Positions 1-7,202 are shown, numbered from the stretch's first letter. The stretch is DNA of 8,008 bases from an uncultured Lachnospiraceae bacterium (GCA_905236615.1 CAJORC010000323.1:1-8008), one strand, 5' to 3'. The notes: generated from the sequence alone by a model not told the origin. A program made the numbers and translations.

Positions 1-974
1 GAGAATACCATACCGACTATTGCCTTAAATCCTATCTCATTTATGCAGCTTCTCGTTTCTTTTCCGCCCTCGTTGATTTCAAGGGTCATGTAAGGATCCT
101 GAACGATATATTCGCTCTCGATCCTTCCTGCTTCCGCCTCAGCCGCTGCCTTAAAATCTCCGACCTTGTCCTCCGGAACTATAAACTCTGCCTCTGCCGC
201 CCTGGGTATGGCATTATCCTTTAAACCGCCCTTCATATTGAGGAGCAGCGCCCCTGATGCCCTTACAGCTGCATCAGCGATCCTTACCAGCATGATATTC
301 GCATTTGCTCCGCCTTCGATTATGGAAGTACCGGAATGTCCTCCCGTAAGGTCTTTAAGTTTCAGCGAAATATTTATTCCGCTTGCAGGATATCTGTGAA
401 AAGGAAGTACACACTCAACCCTGCATCCTCCCGCACATCCTGTCAGAAGAACACCATCTTCTTCGTTATCAATGTTAATGAGTCTGCGGTTCCTGATATC
501 GGAAAGATCGATACCGCTTGCGCCGTCCATTCCGGTCTCTTCTCCTACCGTAAATATCGCCTCGATATTAGGATGGGGGATATCTTTTGAATCCATGACA
601 GCAAGCGCATAAGCTATTGCAATTCCGTCATCTGCCCCCAACGTCGTTCCTTCCGCCGTCACAAAATCATCTTCCACTTTAATTTTCAGCGGATCTTTTT
701 CAAAATCAATATCACAGTCCTCTGTCTTCTCGCAGACCATATCAAGGTGTCCCTGAAGTATTACACCTTCCACATCTTCATAACCGGCGGTCGCAGGGCA
801 TTTTATCACTACGTTGTAAAGCTCATCCTGTCTTACTTCCAGTCCCCGGTCCTGAGCGAATTTTACGCAGTAATCACTTACTGCCTTCTCATTTCCCGAT
901 CCCCTCGGTATCTGTGTCAGATCCTCAAAAAACTGAAACACTTTCTTTGGTTCAAGATTTTCCAATACTCTCAT
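1..974 (-). CDS. pepD: Aminoacyl-histidine dipeptidase / cytosolic non-specific dipeptidase (peptidase family M20C), 3' end missing
   Basis: A reading frame open to the left window edge encodes the first 324 residues, beginning MRVLENLEPKKVFQFFEDL; family members are about 480 residues, so roughly a third is outside. It is a cytosolic two-metal (usually zinc) dipeptidase that recycles peptides, including Xaa-His. I see QGHLDMVCEK with H76 and D78, LGADDGIA with D115, GEETG with E145 and E146, and NIDNEEDG with D169. These match, with a constant offset of four, the metal ligands and catalytic residues known from Vibrio PepD (His80, Asp82, Asp119, Glu149, Glu150, Asp173). The last metal ligand, a C-terminal His, would lie outside. 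TGGHSG around H213 marks the lid/dimerisation domain. The start is set by AAAGGAG at 981-987, six bases before the ATG. It lies 72 nt after the TPR gene and may be transcribed with it. Confidence 0.93.
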   Translation of the reverse strand, partial: MRVLENLEPKKVFQFFEDLTQIPRGSGNEKAVSDYCVKFAQDRGLEVRQDELYNVVIKCPATAGYEDVEGVILQGHLDMVCEKTEDCDIDFEKDPLKIKVEDDFVTAEGTTLGADDGIAIAYALAVMDSKDIPHPNIEAIFTVGEETGMDGASGIDLSDIRNRRLINIDNEEDGVLLTGCAGGCRVECVLPFHRYPASGINISLKLKDLTGGHSGTSIIEGGANANIMLVRIADAAVRASGALLLNMKGGLKDNAIPRAAEAEFIVPEDKVGDFKAAAEAEAGRIESEYIVQDPYMTLEINEGGKETRSCINEIGFKAIVGMVF

Positions 975-993
975 TTGTGGCTCCTTTCTTTTC

Positions 994-1032
994 AAAAGAA
1001 GTGGCAGGACGAACAACTTCACCCTGCCACCT
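994..1032 (-). terminator. Stem-loop between the TPR gene and pepD; possible weak terminator or attenuator
   Basis: On the minus strand GTGGCAGG (1030-1023) pairs perfectly with CCTGCCAC (1008-1001) across a 14-base loop. A G-T and an A-T pair extend the stem to about ten pairs. The 3' arm runs into TTCTTTTG, an interrupted T-tract, so termination may be only partial. It starts 15 nt after the TPR stop codon and ends 7 nt before the pepD ribosome binding site, so it could set the ratio of pepD to upstream genes or stabilise the upstream message. I see no convincing separate promoter for pepD after it. Confidence 0.55.
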
Positions 1033-1046
1033 TATTTCAATTATTC

Positions 1047-2678
1047 TTACTGGCCTGCCTGCGCCTCCTGCGCTGCCTGCGCCGCTGCTGCCGCCTGTGC
1101 CGCCGCTGCCGCCTGTGCTGCTGCCGCTGCCTGTGCTTCGGCTGCCGCCTGTGCCGCTGCTGCCTGTGCTGCCGCTTCATTGGCTGCTGCCTCATCCGTG
1201 GTAGTTGCCTTGGATTCGTCAACTGCACCTGTATCTATAAAGCGCTGTGCCCTGTTCTTATACTGCGAGTTCGGGAACTTATCTATAAGTTCATTATAAA
1301 GCTTGGTAGCGTTGTCCTTATTATCCGACTTCACATAACTCTGTGCCAGATAATATAGTGCCTTATCACTTGTAGGATTAAGCTCGTAAGCACTGGTAAG
1401 ATTATTAATCGCTCCGGCATAATCACCGTCATTATACTCTTTTATACCCATTTCAAGGTATTTAGCCGCTGCTTCAGCTGAAACATCGCTGTTAAGCGAC
1501 TTATAAAGGCTCATGAATTCCTCTGAAACACCGTTTCCGCTAACAACAACGGTTCCGTTAACAGCATTTGCGCTGACCGCATTGATACCTTCAAGATAGC
1601 CTGCTATCGTAAGGACATCATCCGAGTCACCCATATAACTTCTGGCCGCCTTCATAAGAAGATTGTAGTCCTGCATTATACCCGTATTTCCGGTATACTC
1701 CTCGAGCTGTGACTTAAGACTCTTATTCTCATCCTGAAGTGTAGCTATCTCGGCATTAAGATCATCCATATCAGCCGATTTACTCGTAAGCTGTGTGGAA
1801 ACATCCTTTATCTGCTCCGAATTCAGTGAATTGCTCGCCTGCATCCGCGCCGGGAGTATAAGGAACCAGCTGACAGCCACTCCGAGCACAAGACCTATAA
1901 ATATATTTATGAAGGTCTGCGAAGCGCTTCTCTCAGCCTGTCTCAACGGCTGTATTATTGTTTCGTTTCCACTCCTGTAGGAGATAACATCGTTTGCATT
2001 TACTCCTGTGAGCGCCTTTCCTGCTGCAGTCTGCTTTTTGCTGCCTGCCTGCCTTTCCTTCTCAGCGAGCCTTTCCTCAACTTCGTTCATATAGGAAAGA
2101 GTTCTCGTATTGTTGACATCTATCTTCAATGCCTGATCAAGAATCTTCTTTGCCTTATTCCATTCGCTCTGATCGATATAAAGAAGGCCCAGCAGCTGAT
2201 ATGCAGCCAGATAGCTTGGATTAAGCTGTATAACCCTTTTCAGCTGTATGATTGCAAGATCCTTACTGTCCTGATTACAGTAGGAAAGTGCCTGATTGTA
2301 CTTCTTTATTGCCTGGCTCAGGGCATTCAGCTTATTTAAGTTGTCCTGAATGTCATTTATATACTTTTCCGCCGGGTTCTTCTTTGACCTGATACTCTTC
2401 GAAATAACCCATTCCGAAAGAGCTGCGACAGAATCACCCATTTCAAAATAAACAAGTCCCAAAAGGTTTCTGGCATTTATCTGATTCCTGTTGCACTTCA
2501 AGCTCTGCTTACGTGACGCAACGGCTCCGGAAAGATCCCTGACCTGTGCTTTTTTTAATCCGTCATTATAATAAGCGTTTGCAAGGTGCACGATCTTCCT
2601 ATACATCTTGACATCGGCACCGCATGCATTACAATAATCATCCTCCGACAATGTGCAGCCGCAATTATAGCATTTCAT
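1047..2678 (-). CDS. Zinc-ribbon and tetratricopeptide-repeat membrane protein with Ala/Gln-rich C-terminal tail
   Basis: This 543-residue protein is of unknown specific function. The N-terminus is a zinc ribbon, C3-x2-C6 and C16-x2-C19. TPR-like helical pairs follow at about 30-98 and 121-188, the clearest ending in QLNP and KIDV. One hydrophobic helix lies near residues 256-276, preceded by R246 and R250, which suggests the N-terminal half is cytoplasmic. A predicted coiled coil (about 285-328) and two good TPRs (about 402-435 and 436-469) follow, presumably outside the membrane. The last 47 residues are almost all Ala, Gln and Glu. TPRs bind proteins and the C-terminal pair resembles envelope-assembly TPR proteins such as YbgF/CpoB types, but I cannot name a partner. 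The start is supported by GAGGAGAG at 2688-2695. It is the fourth gene of the valS cluster, 47 nt after orf53. Confidence 0.88.
   Translation of the reverse strand: MKCYNCGCTLSEDDYCNACGADVKMYRKIVHLANAYYNDGLKKAQVRDLSGAVASRKQSLKCNRNQINARNLLGLVYFEMGDSVAALSEWVISKSIRSKKNPAEKYINDIQDNLNKLNALSQAIKKYNQALSYCNQDSKDLAIIQLKRVIQLNPSYLAAYQLLGLLYIDQSEWNKAKKILDQALKIDVNNTRTLSYMNEVEERLAEKERQAGSKKQTAAGKALTGVNANDVISYRSGNETIIQPLRQAERSASQTFINIFIGLVLGVAVSWFLILPARMQASNSLNSEQIKDVSTQLTSKSADMDDLNAEIATLQDENKSLKSQLEEYTGNTGIMQDYNLLMKAARSYMGDSDDVLTIAGYLEGINAVSANAVNGTVVVSGNGVSEEFMSLYKSLNSDVSAEAAAKYLEMGIKEYNDGDYAGAINNLTSAYELNPTSDKALYYLAQSYVKSDNKDNATKLYNELIDKFPNSQYKNRAQRFIDTGAVDESKATTTDEAAANEAAAQAAAAQAAAEAQAAAAAQAAAAAQAAAAAQAAQEAQAGQ
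1050..1190 (-). repeat. Region encoding Ala/Gln hexapeptide-like repeats (A5Q)
   Basis: The C-terminal tail of the TPR protein (residues 497-543) is built of AAAQ, AAAAQ, AAAEAQ and three successive A5Q units, ending in QEAQAGQ. At the DNA level the period is about 18 bases. The alanine codons differ between units (GCA, GCG and GCC are mixed), so the copies are similar rather than identical. That favours selection on the protein over very recent slippage. Such a sequence could form a long helix with Gln on one face, or be a disordered linker. Confidence 0.8.
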
Positions 2679-2725
2679 TGGTTGCTTCTCTCCTCAAATA
2701 ACAATCTTTCTTATCCGCAGTCTCT

Positions 2726-2887
2726 TCAATTGTTGCCTGTATTGTATTCCGGTCTGCTTTTGTCATTCAATATCGATAAAAGTAAATCCATCATATCAGA
2801 TACGTCGTGATTATAAATCGCATCTTCCGCATCCTCTATCTCCAATGACGGATGAAATTTCTTAAGTTCTGCATCAAAATCTATCAT
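2726..2887 (-). CDS. Small acidic protein of unknown function (53 residues)
   Basis: An ATG at 2887 opens a 53-codon frame ending in TGA at 2728-2726. The product begins MIDFDAELKKFHPSLEIEDA and ends RPEYNTGNN. It is acidic, with 13 Asp/Glu against 4 Lys/Arg, and has no signal peptide, membrane segment or cysteine. The middle (about 16-41) looks amphipathic and helical, with DMMDLLLSIL as the hydrophobic part. A ribosome binding site, AGGGG within AAGGGGAAAG (2894-2903), lies 10 nt upstream. It fills the otherwise unexplained gap between the DUF342 gene (29 nt) and the TPR gene (47 nt) on the same strand. I do not recognise the family. It could be a small binding partner or regulator of a neighbour, but that is inference from position alone. 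Confidence 0.72.
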   Translation of the reverse strand: MIDFDAELKKFHPSLEIEDAEDAIYNHDVSDMMDLLLSILNDKSRPEYNTGNN

Positions 2888-2916
2888 TTTTGTCTTTCCC
2901 CTTCAATCAGCATTGA

Positions 2917-4329
2917 TCACCAGTGAACAATCGGCCTTGGTATCATGTTGCCGCCTTCATCAAGCACAAATTTCATCTGGCGTTTTTCCTCTTCAATAAC
3001 TACCTGCTCCTCCCCTATAAGGAAATAGCAGCCCGGATAAGCCGTATCATTAACGGTTATCTCCGCATCTTCGGCACCTACTATAAGTTCGGATACCTCA
3101 TCCTTCTTAGCGGTAGTCTGTTTTCTGTCGCTTATTTTCTGAATCTTGTCACGTCTGTATCTCATGAGCTCTTTCTGCGTAAATTCATCAGCAGTACCGA
3201 GGCGGATCAGACGCTCCAGTTCATCAATTTCCTCATCAAGGTCATTTATCTCCCTGTCGAGTTTCTCTATTTTTTTCTCACAGAGAATGACCGTTTTCCT
3301 GATGGAATCCTTTACTCCCGATGAGATCACTGTCTTTACGGATGCATCGTTTCCCGCAAAAACGACATCCACTCCGCACATTCCATAAACATTTCCGGCG
3401 ATTATTGCACCGGTCTTTCCTGTGGCGTGGATATAACCGTTCGCAAAGACCCTGCATCCCCATATGATATTGGCTGAAACAGAGCCTCCGCACCAGACAT
3501 CGGCATATTCCACAAAGTCAGCCATGACATCACCCTCGCAGTGTATTCTGGTGGTATTTCCGCCCATTACACCGCCCTTGATGATAACATCGCCACCTGC
3601 AGTGATCGATGCACCTTCCAGTGTTTTATCGATCGTGACACTCTTGGTTGCCTTTATCTGTACTCCGGGTTTAACACTTCCGTGTATGATAACGTCTCCC
3701 TTAAAATTAATATCACCGAAGACATTATCAATATCCTTCGTATACTCCTGAAGATCCATTACAGAGATTTTTGATTTGCTGACTTCTACCCTGCCGTCTA
3801 TAGTTGCGGTATAAGTCATGGTCTCCGGATCGTAATCACATCCGATACAGTAAAGCGGTCTAAGCTCCTTTGCCTTTCTTGCATTAACGGTTTTCCCTTT
3901 AACGGTTATGCCCGGAGTTCCGCTCTCAGCAGGGTGATATACCGCAAGTACATCCCCCTCGTTAACACAATGTATAACGTTAACACTTGTATAATCAACA
4001 GATCCGTCATCGCGGATTTCCGGCTTTTTCTTTTTTTCATCAAGGGTGAAGAAATACTCAAAATAGCCGTCTTTTCCATCTATTGCAGGCACACCCTCGG
4101 CAATGATCTCAGCTCTGCCATAAATGTGCTTCTGCATCATGGCAGTAACCTTTGCGCTCTTTACTCCTTCTCGAATTCCCAGAGAATCGATGTAATCGAG
4201 TACATCGTCAACATCATATTCTTCTCCTTCTTTCGGTTTTACCAGCGTAAGGAAAGCCTTCATCTCATTGTCCTTAAAGTTAACATGATACATAGGTCTT
4301 CCTGTTCTTTTAGCCTCGGTTTCTGCCAT
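2917..4329 (-). CDS. FapA/DUF342-family protein (polymer-forming beta-helix with coiled coil)
   Basis: This 470-residue protein matches the DUF342/FapA family, named for a Vibrio flagellar-assembly/polar protein that recruits GlrA; in Firmicutes the family is widespread and mostly uncharacterised. Residues about 20-185 form the N-terminal domain, including the typical VNEGDVLAVYHPAESGTPGITVKGK. Residues about 200-330 are short beta-strand repeats of right-handed beta-helix type (GDVIIHGSVKPG, AGGDVIIKGGV, CEGDVMADFVEYADVWCGGS), similar in style to bactofilins. A coiled coil covers about 345-412, followed by a small beta-rich tail ending in PRPIVHW. There is no signal peptide or membrane helix, so a cytoplasmic location is likely. 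The start follows AAGGGGTGA at 4334-4342, and the gene begins 18 nt after the valS stop, so it is probably co-transcribed and perhaps translationally coupled. No flagellar gene is nearby, so a flagellar role should not be assumed. Confidence 0.9.
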   Translation of the reverse strand: MAETEAKRTGRPMYHVNFKDNEMKAFLTLVKPKEGEEYDVDDVLDYIDSLGIREGVKSAKVTAMMQKHIYGRAEIIAEGVPAIDGKDGYFEYFFTLDEKKKKPEIRDDGSVDYTSVNVIHCVNEGDVLAVYHPAESGTPGITVKGKTVNARKAKELRPLYCIGCDYDPETMTYTATIDGRVEVSKSKISVMDLQEYTKDIDNVFGDINFKGDVIIHGSVKPGVQIKATKSVTIDKTLEGASITAGGDVIIKGGVMGGNTTRIHCEGDVMADFVEYADVWCGGSVSANIIWGCRVFANGYIHATGKTGAIIAGNVYGMCGVDVVFAGNDASVKTVISSGVKDSIRKTVILCEKKIEKLDREINDLDEEIDELERLIRLGTADEFTQKELMRYRRDKIQKISDRKQTTAKKDEVSELIVGAEDAEITVNDTAYPGCYFLIGEEQVVIEEEKRQMKFVLDEGGNMIPRPIVHW

Positions 4330-4347
4330 ATTGTCACCCCTTAGAAT

Positions 4348-7008
4348 TTAATGTTTAAGCTGCTCAAGTCTTGCGCTAACTTCCTGCATCATCTTTTCAT
4401 AATGCTGAAGTTTTTCCTTCTCCTCATTTATCTTGGACTCAGGCGCCTTGCTCAGGAACTTCTCATTTGAGAGCATCGCGTTCGAACGCTTTAACTCTCC
4501 CGTAAGACGTTTTTCTTCTTTCTCAAGACGCTTTATCTCCTCTTCGATATCAACCAGCTCGGCAAACGGAATATAAATATTTGCCTGAGCAGTAACTACC
4601 GAAACATCATTTTCACTGACGCCTGCCTTGTCTGCCTGGATTTTAACGTCGCTTGCATAAGCAAGTGCTCCGAAGAAAAGTTTTCCGTGTTCAAAAGCTT
4701 CCCTCACGCTCTCATTCTCGGAAACTACTATAACTTCAGCCTTTCTCGACGGTGCAACGTTCATCTGGCTTCTGACATTTCTTATTCCCTTAACGGCTTC
4801 CTTAATTATCTCGATATCTGAAGCTTCCTTTTCAAACCTTCTCTCTTCGGAATATACAGGCCATTCAGAAATCATTACAGACTCAGCCCCTTCAATGCCG
4901 GTCTCTTCTTTAAGTGTGCAGTATATTTCTTCAGTTACAAAAGGCATGTAAGGATGAAGAACTTTAAGTGAATCGGTAAGAACGTTCTCCAAAGTCCAGA
5001 GTGCAGCGTTCTGAGATGCTGCATCATCCGAATTATACAGTCTCGGCTTGACCATCTCAATATACCAGTCGCAAAGTGATTCCCATACGAAATCATATAT
5101 CTTTGCTGCTGCAATACCCAGTTCGAACTTTTCAAGGTTCTCTGTCACATCACGAACCATGTCGTTGCATTTTGACAGGATCCACTTATCAGCATCTTCC
5201 AATGCATCGGCTTCCGGTTTTGTTACCGTTTTACCATCAAGATTCATCATGATAAATCTCGATGCATTCCAGATCTTATTCGCAAAGTTTCTGGATGCTT
5301 CAACCCTGTCATAAGAAAATCTCATATCATTTCCGGGAGCATTTCCTGTGATCAGGGTAAATCTTAATGCATCTGCACCATACTTATCAATAACATCAAG
5401 AGGATCGATACCGTTTCCAAGCGACTTACTCATCTTACGTCCCTGTTCATCCCTGACAAGTCCGTGGAAAAGAACAGTCTTGAACGGCTTATCTCCCATC
5501 TGTTCATATCCTGAGAAAATCATTCTGATAACCCAGAAGAAGATGATGTCATATCCCGTAACCAGCACATCTGTCGGATAAAAATAGTCAAGCTCGGGTG
5601 TCTTCTCAGGCCATCCGAGAGTTGAGAAAGGCCAGAGTGCCGAAGAGAACCATGTATCAAGGGTATCCTCATCCTGGCGGAAATGTGTTCCTCCGCACTT
5701 AGGACATGTATCGGGCATCTCATAGTCAACTATCATTTCTCCGCACTCTTTGCAGTAGTACGCCGGTATCCTGTGACCCCACCAGAGCTGACGTGAAATA
5801 CACCAGTCACGGATATTATCGGTCCAGTTGAAATAAGTCTTGTCCATACGCTCCGGAATAAGCTTGATATCACCTTTTCTTACTGCTTCCGAAGCAGGCT
5901 TTATAAGCTCATCCATCTTAACAAACCACTGCTGCTTAACAAGCGGTTCTACTGTAGTATGGCATCTGTCATGTGTTCCTACATCATGACTGTAATCTTC
6001 TATGCGAACAAGAAGCCCCATCTCGTCAAGTTCTTTAACAATCTGCTCTCTTGCAGCCATGCGGTCCATACCTGCAAACTTGCCGCCGTTTTCATTAATG
6101 GTAGCATCGTCGTTCATTATATTTATAACAGGCAGATTATGACGCTTTCCCACTTCAAAATCGTTAGGGTCATGTGCAGGTGTGATCTTTACGACACCGG
6201 TACCGAATTCTACGTCTACATAATCATCCTCAACGATCGGTATCTGTCTGTTTACGAAAGGAAGATCACATGTCTTTCCTACAAGGTCTGCGTATCTTTC
6301 ATCTCCGGGATGTACTGCCACCGCAGTATCACCGAGCATTGTCTCAGGTCTTGTAGTTGCAAATTCGATATATCTGTCTGTTCCCGTTACCTTATATTTA
6401 ATATGCCAGAGGTGTGAATCCTGATTCTGATACTCTACCTCTGCATCCGATATCGTTGTCTGACATACAGGGCACCAGTTTACCATCTTATTGCCCTTGT
6501 AAATAAGTCCTTTTCTATGAAGTTTTACAAACACTTCCTTGACTGCCTTATTACAGCCATCATCCATTGTAAAACGTTCTCTGTCCCAGTCACAGGATAT
6601 TCCGAGTTTCCTGAGCTGTGAAGTTATGATTCCTCCGTACTCTTTTCTCCAGTCCCATGCTCTTTCAAGGAATTTCTCTCTTCCGAGATCTTCTTTGCTT
6701 ATTCCCTCTTCTTTAAGCTTCTCAATGATCTTAACTTCTGTTGCTATAGACGCATGATCTGTTCCGGGCTGCCATAATGCGTTATAGCCCTGCATTCTCT
6801 TAAATCTTGTGAGAATATCCTGCATCGTATTATCAAGAGCATGTCCCATGTGAAGCTTACCGGTAATATTCGGCGGGGGCATTACTATTGTAAAAGGCTT
6901 TTTCTTTTTATCTACTTCCGCATGAAAGTATTTATTGCTTATCCACTTACTGTAAATGCGATTTTCCATCGCCTTCGGGTCATAATTTTTAGCGAGTTCC
7001 TTGCTCAT
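4348..7008 (-). CDS. valS: Valine--tRNA ligase (valyl-tRNA synthetase)
   Basis: The 886-residue product charges tRNA-Val with valine in the cytoplasm using ATP. It is a full-length class Ia synthetase. The ATP-binding HIGH-type motif is HMGH at 53-56 after PPPNITGKL, and the second signature is KMSKS at 525-529. The editing (CP1) domain, which removes mischarged threonine, spans about 190-345 and includes FATTRPETMLGD and the HDPND loop with D280. Cysteine pairs C179/C182 and C419/C422 with C435/C438 look like zinc sites. The anticodon-binding helical domain is about 605-760, and the tRNA-binding C-terminal coiled coil is about 820-885. The frame can open 12 codons earlier (7044), but I chose 7008: the extra residues are unlike the family, an AGAGAGG site (7023-7029) precedes the ATG, and the promoter would leave the earlier ATG only about 14 nt of leader with no binding site. 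The 14-nt spacing at 7008 is long. Confidence 0.96.
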   Translation of the reverse strand: MSKELAKNYDPKAMENRIYSKWISNKYFHAEVDKKKKPFTIVMPPPNITGKLHMGHALDNTMQDILTRFKRMQGYNALWQPGTDHASIATEVKIIEKLKEEGISKEDLGREKFLERAWDWRKEYGGIITSQLRKLGISCDWDRERFTMDDGCNKAVKEVFVKLHRKGLIYKGNKMVNWCPVCQTTISDAEVEYQNQDSHLWHIKYKVTGTDRYIEFATTRPETMLGDTAVAVHPGDERYADLVGKTCDLPFVNRQIPIVEDDYVDVEFGTGVVKITPAHDPNDFEVGKRHNLPVINIMNDDATINENGGKFAGMDRMAAREQIVKELDEMGLLVRIEDYSHDVGTHDRCHTTVEPLVKQQWFVKMDELIKPASEAVRKGDIKLIPERMDKTYFNWTDNIRDWCISRQLWWGHRIPAYYCKECGEMIVDYEMPDTCPKCGGTHFRQDEDTLDTWFSSALWPFSTLGWPEKTPELDYFYPTDVLVTGYDIIFFWVIRMIFSGYEQMGDKPFKTVLFHGLVRDEQGRKMSKSLGNGIDPLDVIDKYGADALRFTLITGNAPGNDMRFSYDRVEASRNFANKIWNASRFIMMNLDGKTVTKPEADALEDADKWILSKCNDMVRDVTENLEKFELGIAAAKIYDFVWESLCDWYIEMVKPRLYNSDDAASQNAALWTLENVLTDSLKVLHPYMPFVTEEIYCTLKEETGIEGAESVMISEWPVYSEERRFEKEASDIEIIKEAVKGIRNVRSQMNVAPSRKAEVIVVSENESVREAFEHGKLFFGALAYASDVKIQADKAGVSENDVSVVTAQANIYIPFAELVDIEEEIKRLEKEEKRLTGELKRSNAMLSNEKFLSKAPESKINEEKEKLQHYEKMMQEVSARLEQLKH

Positions 7009-7022
7009 AGTTATCTTCGTAT

Positions 7023-7029
7023 CCTCTCT
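7023..7029 (-). promoter_or_regulatory. Ribosome binding site deciding the valS start
   Basis: AGAGAGG on the minus strand lies 14 nt before the ATG at 7008 and inside the alternative 12-codon extension. No purine-rich site precedes the upstream ATG at 7044. The spacing is longer than usual, so translation may be modest. Confidence 0.55.
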
Positions 7030-7064
7030 GCTATCATCACGCATAAATAGTCATAATTAACTTA

Positions 7065-7093
7065 ATTGTAGATTTTATAAGGTTTTTTGTCAA
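7065..7093 (-). promoter_or_regulatory. SigA-type promoter for valS
   Basis: On the minus strand a consensus -35 box TTGACA (7093-7088) is followed by a 17-base, AT-rich spacer and a -10 box TACAAT (7070-7065), one mismatch from TATAAT. Transcription should start near 7058, giving a leader of about 50 nt to the valS ATG. This is the only strong promoter I see in the window and it probably drives the valS-fapA-orf53-TPR cluster. Confidence 0.85.
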
Positions 7094-7136
7094 GATGTGC
7101 TTAGCCTTAATGCCTTTCTGTAACAAAGAGTAATTG

Positions 7137-7157
7137 TTCACACCTGCAAGGTGTGAA
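7137..7157. repeat. Inverted repeat TTCACACC-5-GGTGTGAA upstream of the valS promoter
   Basis: A perfect 8-bp inverted repeat with a TGCAA spacer (on the plus strand) can be extended to about 13 pairs with G-T wobbles (roughly 7132-7162). It lies about 44 bp upstream of the valS -35 box and 6 bp from the tpiA terminator. No T-tract follows on the minus strand, so it is not a standard terminator for tpiA. It could be a binding site for a dimeric regulator or a second stabilising hairpin at the tpiA mRNA end. Confidence 0.5.
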
Positions 7158-7162
7158 TAGTT

Positions 7163-7193
7163 AAAAAGACTGCCGCGGCTGCGACAGTCTTTT
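7163..7193 (-). terminator. Rho-independent terminator of tpiA
   Basis: Ten bases after the tpiA stop codon, the minus strand reads AAAAGACTGTCGC, loop AGCC, then GCGGCAGTCTTTT plus one more T. This gives a 13-bp stem with a single G-U pair and a four-base loop, ending in five T residues. The matching A-run on the other arm means it could also work for plus-strand transcripts, although no plus-strand gene is seen. It separates the glycolytic unit from the valS unit. Confidence 0.93.
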
Positions 7194-7202
7194 CAATATA
7201 AT

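Noticed and set aside
166..590. Two overlapping plus-strand frames
   Set aside because: They are antisense to the well-supported pepD catalytic domain and resemble nothing known.
1037..1228. Minus-strand Arg/Gln-rich 63-codon frame overlapping the end of the TPR gene
   Set aside because: It is a shifted reading of the Ala/Gln repeat. The in-frame TPR protein explains the DNA, and the stop-free state follows from the repeat composition.
747..1358. Plus-strand 203-codon frame rich in Cys, Leu and Arg
   Set aside because: It lies antisense to pepD and the TPR gene. Its Cys/Leu/Arg bias is simply the reverse reading of the GCN/CAG-rich Ala/Gln tail, and there is no ribosome binding site or recognisable domain.
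2586..2810. Plus-strand 74-codon frame across the TPR start and orf53
   Set aside because: It overlaps two minus-strand genes with good ribosome binding sites and has none itself.
3934..4344. Plus-strand 136-codon frame opposite the DUF342 gene
   Set aside because: It is the shadow of the N-terminal DUF342 domain, with no binding site and random-looking hydrophobic composition.
5959..6417. Plus-strand 152-codon frame inside valS
   Set aside because: It is antisense to the editing domain of valS, which is strongly conserved; the product has no recognisable features.
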